A DNA stretch of 64,000 nt. Origin: Cohnella zeiphila. Lineage in GTDB: Bacteria; Bacillota; Bacilli; Paenibacillales; Paenibacillaceae. A program made the position numbers and the translations under genes. The DNA is taken from positions 1-64,000 of the forward strand of contig NZ_JACJVO010000013.1 in the NCBI RefSeq assembly GCF_014212055.1. The letters are read 5' to 3'. Under the pieces are notes generated by a model. That model searched no databases and was not told the origin of the DNA. It was given only the letters and a program-made list of their open reading frames with translations. Below are positions 46,455 to 54,590 of this stretch, one piece after another (within the stretch, counting starts at the first letter, position 1; each line of letters opens with the position of its first letter).

Positions 46455-46525
46455 TAGGCGCGGCAAAAAAATCCGGGCCCCGATCGGGTACCCGGATGAT
46501 GCGGTCCGTATGTCCTCAAGCGTCT

Positions 46526-47494
46526 TTATTCGAGAATCAGCGCATCTGCGCGGAGACCCGCCTCTTCCAGCGTCTGCCTCATTCGCGGAGGAAGCGGCGC
46601 CCGGAACTCCCGCCCGTCGGGCAGCCGAATCCGCCAGGCATGAAGCAGCTGATGGTTGACGCCGGCAAACGGCTTGCCTCCGTATTTGACGTCTCCGAGC
46701 AGCGGGTGGCCGATGCTCTGAAAGTGGGCGCGGATCTGGTGCGTACGGCCGCTGATCAATTCGACCTCGATGAGCGAATAACGGCGGCCGCTCTGCAGGA
46801 CGCGGTAGCGCGTCATCGCCGATTTGCCGCGGCTTTCGCCGGACGGTCCGTCCGACTCCGCCGGCTGCGGGGCAACCCTCGTCCGGTTGCCGCGCTCGTC
46901 CCGGATCAGGTCGCCGGTCAGCTCCCCTTCTCCCTCCATCCAGCCTTCTACGGCGGTGACGTAGTATTTCTCCATCTCGTGCTTCTGGATCCATTGGTTG
47001 AGCTGATGCAGCATCCCCGCCGTTTTCCCGACGAGCACGAGACCGCTCGTGTTCCGGTCCAGCCGGTTGGCCGTCGCCGGCATGAACAGCGGACTGTCCA
47101 GCTCGCCCTTCCGATACAGGTAGGCATGCACCCGGTTGATCAGCGTATCCTTCTGGTCGCTGCGGTCGGGATGGGTAAGCATGCCGGCCGGCTTCCGCGC
47201 GACGAGCAGCTGCTCGTCCTCGTACGCCACGTCGATGTTCGCGTTGACGCCGACGTACTTCGTTTTTTTCTGCCCTTTGGACGCTTCCGCGTACCGTTCT
47301 TCTTCCACGTAAAGCGTCAGCTCGTCGCCGGCCGCCAGCTCGTAATTTTGATTTTTGCGCTTGCCGTTGATCTTCGCCTTGCCTTGATCGATCATCTTAT
47401 AAATCTGGCCGAGCGGAAGGTTCGGCATCAGCGTCCGCAAATAGCGGTGCAGCCGCTTGCCGCTCTCCGAGGCGGTGATGGTGCGGGTGATCAT
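46526..47494 (-). CDS. RluA-family pseudouridine synthase
   Basis: A 322-residue enzyme converting uridine to pseudouridine in rRNA or tRNA. An N-terminal S4 RNA-binding domain (about 12-75; MITRTITASESGKRLHRYLR) precedes the catalytic domain with ATANRLDRNTSGLVLVGK, where the Asp is the nucleophile, and the C-terminal motif ISGRTHQIRAHF. The NRLD variant replaces the more usual HRLD, which also occurs in known members. The exact RNA target is unknown. Confidence 0.9.
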   Translation of the reverse strand: MITRTITASESGKRLHRYLRTLMPNLPLGQIYKMIDQGKAKINGKRKNQNYELAAGDELTLYVEEERYAEASKGQKKTKYVGVNANIDVAYEDEQLLVARKPAGMLTHPDRSDQKDTLINRVHAYLYRKGELDSPLFMPATANRLDRNTSGLVLVGKTAGMLHQLNQWIQKHEMEKYYVTAVEGWMEGEGELTGDLIRDERGNRTRVAPQPAESDGPSGESRGKSAMTRYRVLQSGRRYSLIEVELISGRTHQIRAHFQSIGHPLLGDVKYGGKPFAGVNHQLLHAWRIRLPDGREFRAPLPPRMRQTLEEAGLRADALILE

Positions 47495-47566
47495 AACAGA
47501 AGGCCACTCTCCATGATAGGACTTGATTCGTCCTTAGCGTAACAATTCGGAAGCCAATGCACAAGC

Positions 47567-47606
47567 TTGACGCCACTTCGTTGTTGTATATATAATTGCT
47601 ATAGCA
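47567..47606 (+). promoter_or_regulatory. Promoter and possible operator of the MarR-MFS operon
   Basis: TTGACG (47567-47572), 18-bp spacer and TATAAT (47591-47596). The perfect palindrome TGCTATAGCA (47597-47606) lies directly downstream of the -10, where a MarR repressor could bind. Confidence 0.65.
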
Positions 47607-47633
47607 TCTAATTGCAAGGAGGAACGATATCGC

Positions 47634-48068
47634 ATGAGCCTGGACGATTCGATCGGATTTCTGATCAATCAGGCCGGGAGGCGGATCTCCCAGCTGCTCG
47701 CCCAGCGCTTCGCGCCGTATGAAGTCACGACCGAACAGTGGTCGGTGCTGGCGCGGCTGCGCGAGGAGGACGGGATCAGCCAGAAGGAGCTGGCTTTTCG
47801 CGTCGGCAAGGACCAGACGAACGTAACCCGCATTCTCGATCAGCTGGAGCGCAAGCAGCTTGTCGTTCGGCGTCCGAATCCGGACGATCGCCGTTCCTTC
47901 CTCCCTTATGTGACGGAAGAAGGCAATCGGGTTTACCTGCTGCTGCTTCCGATCGAGAAGGATGTCGTCGCCGAGGCGACCTCCGGCATCGGCAGCGAAG
48001 ACCTTGCGAAGCTGAAGGAGCTTCTGGTCCGGGTAACCGACAATTCGCTGCAACGGCTGAATCTCTAG
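47634..48068 (+). CDS. MarR-family regulator of the adjacent MFS gene
   Basis: A 144-residue MarR protein: LLAQRFAPYEVTTEQWSVLARL, GISQKELAFRVGKDQTNVTRILDQLE and the wing RRPNPDDRRSFLPYVTEEG. It lies 33 bp before a co-directional MFS transporter and probably represses it, with a drug-like inducer. It follows a good promoter. Confidence 0.88.
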   Translation: MSLDDSIGFLINQAGRRISQLLAQRFAPYEVTTEQWSVLARLREEDGISQKELAFRVGKDQTNVTRILDQLERKQLVVRRPNPDDRRSFLPYVTEEGNRVYLLLLPIEKDVVAEATSGIGSEDLAKLKELLVRVTDNSLQRLNL

Positions 48069-48101
48069 CCAATCCAACAAGAAGAGGCGATCCGAAAAAA
48101 A

Positions 48102-49331
48102 ATGAATGGACATCAAGAGTCAGAACGCTTGTGGACGCGCCGGTTCTTCAGCATCTGCTTCAGCAGTTTTTTTATTTTCATTTCTTTTTACGCATTGACG
48201 GCCACTCTGCCGACCTTCGTCACCGATCACCTCCATGGCAATCAGCAGCAGGCCGGTTGGGTCATGACCGCGTTCGTCATCGCCTCCGTGCTGATGCGGC
48301 CGTTCGCCGGCCGTTGGATGGACGGACCGGCCCGGCGAATCGTCCTGATCCTTTCATTCATCGTCTATATGCTGTCCGCCTTCGCTTATCCGGTCATTTC
48401 CGCCTTCGGCGTGCTTCTGCTGCTCCGGTTCGCGCACGGACTCAGCTTCGGAGCCGCGACGACGGGCAACGGCGCGATCGTCACGGAACTGATTCCCGCC
48501 CATCGCAAAGGCGAAGGGCTCGGCTACTACACGCTGGCCATGAACCTGGCGATGGTGCTCGGTCCGTTCCTCGGCTTGACCGTCATTCAGCGGTCCAGCT
48601 TCAACGTCCTGTACACGATTATGATCGTGTTCGGCGTACTGGGCTTGCTGTTCGGCCTGGCGACGGCGAAGAGCCGCAGACCGGAGGCAGCTTCCGCAAA
48701 GCCGAAGCCGCAGGCGGCCGGACGCCGGTTCCACTGGAAGTCGTTCCTGGAACCCCGCTCCATGCCGATCTCGCTTGTCGCGCTGTTCCTGTCGATCGCG
48801 TACAGCGGCATTCTGTCGTTCGTTCCCGGTTATGCCAAGGAGCTCGGCCTCGAGAACATCTCCAGCTACTACTTCGTCGTCTATGCCGTTATGATCGTTC
48901 TCGCCCGCCCTTTCACGGGCAAGCTGTTCGACCGGTTCCACCGCAACGTGATCGTCTATCCGACGCTGGCCCTCTATATCGTCGGGCTGATCGTTCTGGC
49001 GACGGCTCATTCGGCGTTCGCGTTCCTGCTGTCGGCGGCGCTGATCGGACTCGGCTTCGGCAGCCTGTTCCCCTGCCTGCAGACGATCGCGGTGCAGTCG
49101 GCCCCGCCGGAGCGGACCGGCCTCGCCACCGGCACGCTGTTTATTTTTTTCGACGGGGGGATCGGCATCGGCTCGGTTCTCCTCGGGAGCGTCGGTTCCG
49201 CGTCGAGCGACCGAACCATGTTTCTCCTCGCGGCCGTCTCGGTGTTTGTCGGCCTGCTCGTCTATCTTTCGCTTCTGCACCTTCGGCCCGCCTCCCGGGA
49301 AGCGGGTCTGGCGGAACGGGAAGCGTCCTGA
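48102..49331 (+). CDS. MFS efflux transporter
   Basis: A 409-residue major facilitator with about 12 membrane segments. FFIFISFYALTATLPTFVTDHL and the motif-A-like MDGPARR after the second helix, and GLSFGAATTGNGAIVTELIP with the conserved motif-C-like region, fit sugar-phosphate or drug exporters of the EmrD/YfcJ type. It is translated after the MarR gene; export of a compound sensed by it is likely. Confidence 0.85.
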   Translation: MNGHQESERLWTRRFFSICFSSFFIFISFYALTATLPTFVTDHLHGNQQQAGWVMTAFVIASVLMRPFAGRWMDGPARRIVLILSFIVYMLSAFAYPVISAFGVLLLLRFAHGLSFGAATTGNGAIVTELIPAHRKGEGLGYYTLAMNLAMVLGPFLGLTVIQRSSFNVLYTIMIVFGVLGLLFGLATAKSRRPEAASAKPKPQAAGRRFHWKSFLEPRSMPISLVALFLSIAYSGILSFVPGYAKELGLENISSYYFVVYAVMIVLARPFTGKLFDRFHRNVIVYPTLALYIVGLIVLATAHSAFAFLLSAALIGLGFGSLFPCLQTIAVQSAPPERTGLATGTLFIFFDGGIGIGSVLLGSVGSASSDRTMFLLAAVSVFVGLLVYLSLLHLRPASREAGLAEREAS

Positions 49332-49417
49332 GGGCGCTTCTTTTTGCTGTAGTTTCCGTTCGCGATTCCTGATACAATCGGTTCAACACTCTCGTGGAGC
49401 AAGGAGGCCGATGCAAA

Positions 49418-49843
49418 ATGGATTGGCGGTGGTCGCTGGCGGACGAGAAAATTCGGGAAGCGATCGCGAAGGGCGAGTTCGATGACGTGAGCGGCAAAGG
49501 CAAGCCGCTGCCTCCCGACGAGCTGGAGGGCGTGCCGGATGAGCTGCGCGTCGGCTTCAAGCTGCTGCGCAACGCCGGCGCGATTCCGCCGGAGCTGGAG
49601 CTGCGCAAGGAGATGCTGGCGATCGGCGATCTGCTGGCCTGCTGCCGGGACGAAGACGAACGCGGCCGGCTTCGGCAGCGCCTGTCGCTGGTGCAGTTCC
49701 GGTACCGGTCGCTCATGGAGCAGAGAGGCTGGAGCGGAGAAGGAGCGTTCGAAGATTACCGCGGCGCCATCGAAGATCGGCTGCTGGGTGCGGACGACGA
49801 GAGTTCTTCCTCGGCGTCGGAGAAAGGGTCGAAGCCGCGATGA
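49418..49843 (+). CDS. DUF1992 protein (DnaJ homologue C28-like)
   Basis: A 141-residue protein: MDWRWSLADEKIREAIAKGEFDDVSGKGKPL and DELRVGFKLLRNAGAIPPELELRKEM are the DUF1992 (DnaJC28-like) signature. The ATG at 49418 follows AAGGAGG by 10 bp; a GTG upstream (49394) is less good. The acidic, Ser-rich C-terminus (DDESSSSASEKG) looks disordered. Function is unknown; in eukaryotes related proteins act in membrane trafficking. It overlaps the adenosine deaminase start by 4 bp. Confidence 0.88.
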   Translation: MDWRWSLADEKIREAIAKGEFDDVSGKGKPLPPDELEGVPDELRVGFKLLRNAGAIPPELELRKEMLAIGDLLACCRDEDERGRLRQRLSLVQFRYRSLMEQRGWSGEGAFEDYRGAIEDRLLGADDESSSSASEKGSKPR

Positions 49844-50883
49844 AGAGCGAACTCCATCTTGTCAAACGGCTTCCTAAAGTCGACCTGCACCTTCACCTGG
49901 ACGGCGCCGTGCGGCCAGAGACGGCGCTTGAACTCGCCCGGTCGGAAGGGATCTCGCTTCCGGCGGAAGATTCCGCCGGCCTTCTGCCGTATATGCAGGT
50001 CGGAGATGACTGTGGAAGCCTGGCCGATTATTTGGCCAAATTCGATTTCGTCCTCCCTCTCCTTCAGACGCGCGGCGCGCTCGAGAGGGTCGCCCGCGAA
50101 TTGGCGGAATGGGCCGCCGGGGACGGCTGCCTGTACGTGGAAGTTCGGTTCGCTCCTCAGCTCCACGTCGGCAAAGGGCTGACTTGTTCCGATGCCATCG
50201 ATGCGGTGCTTGCCGGGCTGCGCCGCGCGGAAGCGAGCAGCGGCATCGTCGCCCGCGCGATCGCGATCTGCATGCGGCATCACCCGGAGGAGCGCAACCT
50301 TGCGGCGATCGAAGCGGCGGCGGAACATTTCGGCCGCGGGCTCGTCGCGGTCGATCTCGCCGGGGACGAAGCAGGCTTTCCGGCAAGCCGGTTCCGCCGC
50401 GTGTTCGCCCGCGCCCGAGAGCTCGGCATCCCGTGCACGATCCATGCCGGCGAAGCGAGCGGCCCGGATTCGATCGCCGAGGCGATCGACGGGCTCGGCG
50501 CCGTCCGCATCGGACACGGCGTGCGGCTGCGGGAAGATCCCGCGCTGCTGGAGCGGATCCGCGAGCGGCGAATCCCGCTGGAGATGTGCCCGACCAGCAA
50601 CGTCCAGACCAAGGCGGTCGCCGGCTGGGACGACCATCCGTTGCGGGACTATAGGGACCGCGGTCTGTCGGTTACGTTCCACACGGACAATCCGACCGTC
50701 TCCGGGACGACGTGGTCGGAAGAATGCGTGGCGGTCGCCGAACGGCTCGGCTTCTCGCTGCCGGAGATCGCCCGGCTGATGCGCAACGCCGTCGATGTCT
50801 CTTTCCTCGACGATGCGGGCAAGCGGCGGCTGCGGGATCGCTTCGACCGCCGGCTCGCGGAGATCGGTCTGGCGGAAGCATGA
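49840..50883 (+). CDS. add: Adenosine deaminase
   Basis: A 347-residue adenosine deaminase producing inosine and ammonia. The Zn site is complete: KVDLHLHLDG (two His), HAGEASGPDSIAEAI (His and catalytic Glu), RIGHGVRL (His) and FHTDNPTVSGTTW with the Asp. CPTSNVQTKAV is also conserved. The exact substrate could include other adenine nucleosides, since several HxH deaminases share this layout. It is co-translated with the DUF1992 gene. Confidence 0.92.
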   Translation: MKSELHLVKRLPKVDLHLHLDGAVRPETALELARSEGISLPAEDSAGLLPYMQVGDDCGSLADYLAKFDFVLPLLQTRGALERVARELAEWAAGDGCLYVEVRFAPQLHVGKGLTCSDAIDAVLAGLRRAEASSGIVARAIAICMRHHPEERNLAAIEAAAEHFGRGLVAVDLAGDEAGFPASRFRRVFARARELGIPCTIHAGEASGPDSIAEAIDGLGAVRIGHGVRLREDPALLERIRERRIPLEMCPTSNVQTKAVAGWDDHPLRDYRDRGLSVTFHTDNPTVSGTTWSEECVAVAERLGFSLPEIARLMRNAVDVSFLDDAGKRRLRDRFDRRLAEIGLAEA

Positions 50884-50887
50884 AAGC

Positions 50888-50935
50888 AAAAGGGCTGTTC
50901 CGCTGGTCTCGATAGACCTGCGGAACAGCCCTTTT
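50888..50935. terminator. Bidirectional terminator after adenosine deaminase
   Basis: AAAAGGGCTGTTCCGC (50888-50903) pairs perfectly with GCGGAACAGCCCTTTT (50920-50935), with an inner GGTCT/AGACC stem; it separates two convergent genes. Confidence 0.9.
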
Positions 50936-50949
50936 TGCCTTTAGCTTCC

Positions 50950-52422
50950 TTAGCCTTTCCCGACGGAAGCGGTCTGATGGTCGGCCGCCCGGCGTTTGCC
51001 GCCGAAGCGAAGCACCGACAGGATCGTCGCCAGCAGCATAAGCGCCGCCATAAACCAGAAGACGCTCTGCAAGCCGTGGATGAAGCCGCCTAGCGACGAT
51101 TCGGAGCCGGTCATCCCGACCTGCGTGCCGGAGAAGATCGCCAGCATCATGTCGCGCGGGATGCTGTGCGTCACGATCGGCATCGAGAAGGCGATGCTGA
51201 GCATCATCCCGAGGTTGGTGGTCAACGATCGGATGCCGGACGCTTCGCCGCGGTATTTCGGCCCGGCCGTATTCATGACGCTGCTCGAGTTCGGCGAATT
51301 GAACAGACCGGAGCCGATGCTGATGAGCGTCATCCACAGCGCCAGATGCCAATACGGCGTATGGATGTCCGTATCGACCGCCAGCCCGATCAGCCCCCAC
51401 ATGCTGACGAACAGTCCGATGGAAGCCGGCGTCGTCTCGCCGAACCGGTCGCCCAGCCATCCCGCCACCGGCGAGAAGACGAGCATGCCCGCCGCTAGCG
51501 GAATCGTCAGAATTCCCGCTTCCAGCGCGTCGTACGATTGAGCCCCTTGAAAGAAAAAGATGAGCATGAACATGACCGCCATCCGCGCGATCGCGTTCAG
51601 CGTCGCCGAGAAAATGCCCAGCGAAAAAATCCGGTTCGCGAACAGAGGCAAGTGCAATATCGCCGCCGGATGCCGCTTCTCGACCCGAATGAAGATCGGG
51701 AAGCAGACGACGAACACGGCCAGCGAGATCCAGACGACAGGGGAATTCCAGGTCTGAATCGGCCCCCACGTCAAAGCGAGCAGCAGCCCGGTGACCGAGA
51801 ACATATAGGTCAGAATGCCGACGGTGTCCAGCTTTTTCGTCTGCCCTTTGGTTTTCTCGTCCTTCATGCCCATCGCCCACAATCCCCACAAGACGGAGAT
51901 GACGCCGAACGGAACGTTGAACCAGAACGTCCATTCCCAGCCGTACTCCGTCGTCAGCCAGCCGCCGAGCACCGGTCCGATGATCTGGCCTACGGCGACG
52001 ACCATGATGTTGATTCCGAGCGCGCGGCCCAGTTCCTCCTTGGGAAAAGCGTCCGCCACGATCGCCGTGCTGTTGGCCATGACCATCGCCCCGCCGATCC
52101 CCTGCAGAATCCGCATGATGATCAGCAGCGGGGCGTTCTCCGCGAAACCGGACGCAAACGACACGACAGTGAACAGCACCATTCCCCAAATATAAAGCCG
52201 CTTCCGCCCGAACCGGTCCGCCAGACTGCCGGCCATCAGCACGATGACCGTCTGCGCCACCATGTACGCCAGCATGATCCACATTGCCTGAAGCAGGGAC
52301 GACTGAAGTCCGGTAATGAGGTCCGGAAGCGCAATGATCAACGTGCTGAAATTAAGCGCCGACAAAAGCGATCCCAAGCTGGTGACCGACAGTATCCACC
52401 ATTTCCTGCTGCCTGACTGCAC
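50950..52422 (-). CDS. DHA2-family MFS drug transporter
   Basis: A 490-residue transporter with about 14 membrane segments, the DHA2 (QacA/EmrB) layout. The drug-motif LADRFGRKRLYIWG follows the second helix, and RILQGIGGAMVMANSTAIV and GQIIGPVLGGWLTTEYGWEW are also typical. It probably exports lipophilic cations or other drugs with the proton gradient. A palindrome overlaps its promoter, but no regulator gene is adjacent. Confidence 0.9.
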   Translation of the reverse strand: MQSGSRKWWILSVTSLGSLLSALNFSTLIIALPDLITGLQSSLLQAMWIMLAYMVAQTVIVLMAGSLADRFGRKRLYIWGMVLFTVVSFASGFAENAPLLIIMRILQGIGGAMVMANSTAIVADAFPKEELGRALGINIMVVAVGQIIGPVLGGWLTTEYGWEWTFWFNVPFGVISVLWGLWAMGMKDEKTKGQTKKLDTVGILTYMFSVTGLLLALTWGPIQTWNSPVVWISLAVFVVCFPIFIRVEKRHPAAILHLPLFANRIFSLGIFSATLNAIARMAVMFMLIFFFQGAQSYDALEAGILTIPLAAGMLVFSPVAGWLGDRFGETTPASIGLFVSMWGLIGLAVDTDIHTPYWHLALWMTLISIGSGLFNSPNSSSVMNTAGPKYRGEASGIRSLTTNLGMMLSIAFSMPIVTHSIPRDMMLAIFSGTQVGMTGSESSLGGFIHGLQSVFWFMAALMLLATILSVLRFGGKRRAADHQTASVGKG

Positions 52423-52458
52423 TTCTCATCTCTCCCCGTTTTCCTTAATCCGCTCTCG

Positions 52459-52487
52459 ATCATAACATATCGTTTACGTTAACGTAA
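52459..52487 (-). promoter_or_regulatory. DHA2 transporter promoter with palindromic operator
   Basis: On the minus strand TTACGT (52482-52487), 17-bp spacer and TATGAT (52459-52464). The perfect 14-bp palindrome TTACGTTAACGTAA (52474-52487) covers the -35. The pattern would suit a MerR-, TetR- or MarR-type regulator encoded elsewhere. Confidence 0.55.
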
Positions 52488-52499
52488 GATATTTGGTAA

Positions 52500-52810
52500 A
52501 AAAATGTTCTTCCCTTCTCCTTCCGGAGTGCCGCGAGAGGGAAATTCTCCGCATAAACTCTGCATTTCCGACGGTTTGGGGTATTGGACCGGAAAATCGC
52601 CCCATATTGTCTTCCGCACGCTGCAAATGGGCTTATACCGCATTATTTTAGAGAGGTTTTCCCGTTCGTTGCGACTTGCGGGGCTTTCCTACCTAAACGA
52701 AAGGAGATTTTCCGGTTCAAGCCGGTTCGGTTTGCCGGTTGAACGAGGGCGTTGAAAGAAGCCGCGGGGCACGTCCTGAAGGACGGGAATATCGGCGGAA
52801 AGACGCAAAA
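52500..52810. repeat. Intergenic stretch carrying dispersed repeat copies
   Basis: About 300 bp without a credible gene. GGAGATTTTCCGGTTC (52703-52718) is identical to the 16-mer at 41325-41340; related cores GGGAAATTCTCC (52539) and ACCGGAAAATCGCC (52588) precede it. The stretch therefore belongs to the same dispersed family seen near 41.2 kb. Nothing else is recognised. Confidence 0.65.
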
Positions 52811-52865
52811 TAACCCCGCAAAGTGGGGCTTGGCTTAGAAGCTTACTCAGGTACTTTGCGGGGAC
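52810..52865. repeat. 56-bp palindromic element, copy 1
   Basis: CCCCGCAAAGT (52814-52824) and ACTTTGCGGGG (52853-52863) form an 11-bp inverted repeat; the interior GGGGCTTGGCTTAGAAGC can form a second small stem. A second copy with the same 56-bp length lies at 57494-57549. On the minus strand it is followed by TTATTTTG and could terminate transcription. It is downstream of the relQ gene. Confidence 0.75.
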
Positions 52866-52898
52866 CCCGGGAACTTATACGCTTATATTGCAAAAAAA

Positions 52899-52923
52899 AA
52901 GGAAGCTGCCCTGCAGCCTCCTT
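52899..52923 (-). terminator. Rho-independent terminator of the relQ operon
   Basis: AAGGAAGCTGC CCT GCAGCCTCCTT hairpin with nine T residues on the minus strand, about 70 bp past the relQ stop. Confidence 0.88.
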
Positions 52924-52991
52924 GAGTTCCGCCGATTTCATCCGGCCGCCGTCCGGCGGATTGACGGTTTGCCAGTCATGACGTCAATCGG

Positions 52992-53621
52992 TCATACTTC
53001 CTGTTCCAGCCGGTACTCCTGCATGCGTTCGTTCAGCGCGAACATCCGCTCGTCGAGCGAAGCGATCAGATCGGCCGCTTCCTTCAGCTGATGGCCGATG
53101 TCGCCCGGCACGCGGGCGTCGAATTTGTAGTAGATCTTATGCTCCAGGCTGGCCCAGAAGTCCATCGCGATGGTGCGGATCTGGATCTCGACGGGCACCT
53201 GAACGATGCGGTCGGTCAGAAACACCGGGATCTCGATGATCAGATGAAGGCTCTGATAGCCGTTCGGCTTCGGCTTCGCAATGTAGTCCTTCACTTCGAG
53301 CACGGTGACGTCCTGCTGATTGCTGATCATCTCGCAGATGCGGTACACGTCGGTGGAGAAGGAGCAGATAATTCGCACGCCGGCGATATCCTGAATGCGG
53401 GCGACGGCGTTCTCGACCGTGATGGCGTACCCTTTGCGCTGGAGCTTGTCCCGGATGCTCTCCGGAGTTTTGATTCTCGTCTTCATATGCTCGATCGGAT
53501 TGTAATTTTGGATGAATTGGAGCTCTTCGTTTAGAATGTTCAACTTCGTGCTGACTTCGTCCAACGCGAACTTATAATTGAGGAGCAGCTTGCCCCATTC
53601 TCTCATTTCCTGCGGTTGCAA
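52992..53621 (-). CDS. relQ: Small alarmone synthetase (RelQ/YjbM type)
   Basis: A 209-residue monofunctional (p)ppGpp synthetase. RIQDIAGVRIICSF, AKPKPNGYQSLHLII and EIQIRTIAMDFWASLEHKIYYK are the synthetase motifs; no hydrolase HD domain is present. I set the start at TTG 53621, 8 bp after GGGAGAG; a TTG at 53684 directly after the upstream stop has no ribosome site. The start region aligns with the YjbM start. It ends an operon of an ABC-type export system, a rare partner for this enzyme. Confidence 0.88.
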   Translation of the reverse strand: MQPQEMREWGKLLLNYKFALDEVSTKLNILNEELQFIQNYNPIEHMKTRIKTPESIRDKLQRKGYAITVENAVARIQDIAGVRIICSFSTDVYRICEMISNQQDVTVLEVKDYIAKPKPNGYQSLHLIIEIPVFLTDRIVQVPVEIQIRTIAMDFWASLEHKIYYKFDARVPGDIGHQLKEAADLIASLDERMFALNERMQEYRLEQEV

Positions 53622-53687
53622 ATCGACCGACTCTCCCTTCGGGCCTGGTATGATCAGCTTACCACGCCGGAAGGGAGAATCCAAATT

Positions 53688-54587
53688 TCAGGAAGCTTCT
53701 TCCGGGGGCTTCTCCTCGGGCGAAGTCAGAACGATCTTGCCGTCCGCAAGCTCGACCTTCACTTTGTTCGTGTTCTTGATGCCGATCGATTCCAGATAGC
53801 CGGACGGCACCTGAAGCCGACCCGCCTTGTCCAGGATGGCGTACTCGACGTGGGTCTCCTCTTCCTGGGCGATTCCCCGCTCCAGCTCCTCCAGCTCTTC
53901 GGCGTAGCTCTTGCGGCGGATCATCTCCGACGAGATTTTGCCGTCCCGGATGGCGACGACGCGGTCCACTTTCTTGGCCAGCAGCGGATCGTGGGTAACG
54001 ATGACGATCGTGATGCCCAGCTTGCGGTTCAGCTCGCGGAACAGGTCGAGAATCTGGTCCGCCATCTTCGAATCGACCGAGCCGGTCGGTTCGTCCGCGA
54101 GCAGCAGCCGCGGCTGGTTGGCCAGCGCGATCGCGATCGCCACGCGCTGCTGTTCGCCGCCCGACAGCTGATGCAGCTTGTTGCGGGCGCGGTGCATCAG
54201 CCCGACGGATTCAAGCAGCTCCAGCGCCCGCAGCCGCTTGCGCCGGCCCGAGAGCAGAATCGGCAGCTCGACGTTCTCCAGCGCCGTCAAATAAGGGATG
54301 AGGTTGCGCGCGTTGTTCTGCCAGACGAACCCGACGCTGTGACGCTTGTAGCGCACCCGCTCGCGCTCGGTCATCTTCAGCATATCCTTGCCGTCCACGG
54401 TCAGCGTCCCCGCGGTCGGCCGGTCGAGGCCGCCGAGCATATTGAGCAGCGTCGATTTGCCGCTGCCGCTGTTGCCGATGATCGCCATCAGCTCTCCGTC
54501 TTCGATATGCAGGTCGAGTCCTTGAAGCGCGAACACTTCGAGGTCGGCGGTCTTGTAGATTTTCACCAATCCGTCGCAATGGATCAT
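53688..54587 (-). CDS. ABC ATPase fused to an AbrB-like domain
   Basis: A 299-residue MacB/LolD-type ATPase with GNSGSGKSTLLN (Walker A), LSGGEQQRVAIAIALA (signature), LLLADEPTGSVDS (Walker B) and VTHDPLLAKK. After residue 240 a second module follows: VEYAILDKAGRLQVPSGYLESIGI and VKVELADGKIVLTSPEE, which resembles the swapped-hairpin AbrB/SpoVT DNA-binding fold. It lies 3 bp after the permease stop and is part of the same operon. The added domain could bind DNA or act as a dimer module. Confidence 0.85.
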   Translation of the reverse strand: MIHCDGLVKIYKTADLEVFALQGLDLHIEDGELMAIIGNSGSGKSTLLNMLGGLDRPTAGTLTVDGKDMLKMTERERVRYKRHSVGFVWQNNARNLIPYLTALENVELPILLSGRRKRLRALELLESVGLMHRARNKLHQLSGGEQQRVAIAIALANQPRLLLADEPTGSVDSKMADQILDLFRELNRKLGITIVIVTHDPLLAKKVDRVVAIRDGKISSEMIRRKSYAEELEELERGIAQEEETHVEYAILDKAGRLQVPSGYLESIGIKNTNKVKVELADGKIVLTSPEEKPPEEAS

Positions 54588-54590
54588 CGG

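Noticed and set aside
52810..52865. Possible riboswitch
   Set aside because: I cannot match it to any known riboswitch; it lies downstream of a gene rather than in a leader, and a second copy is between operon genes.
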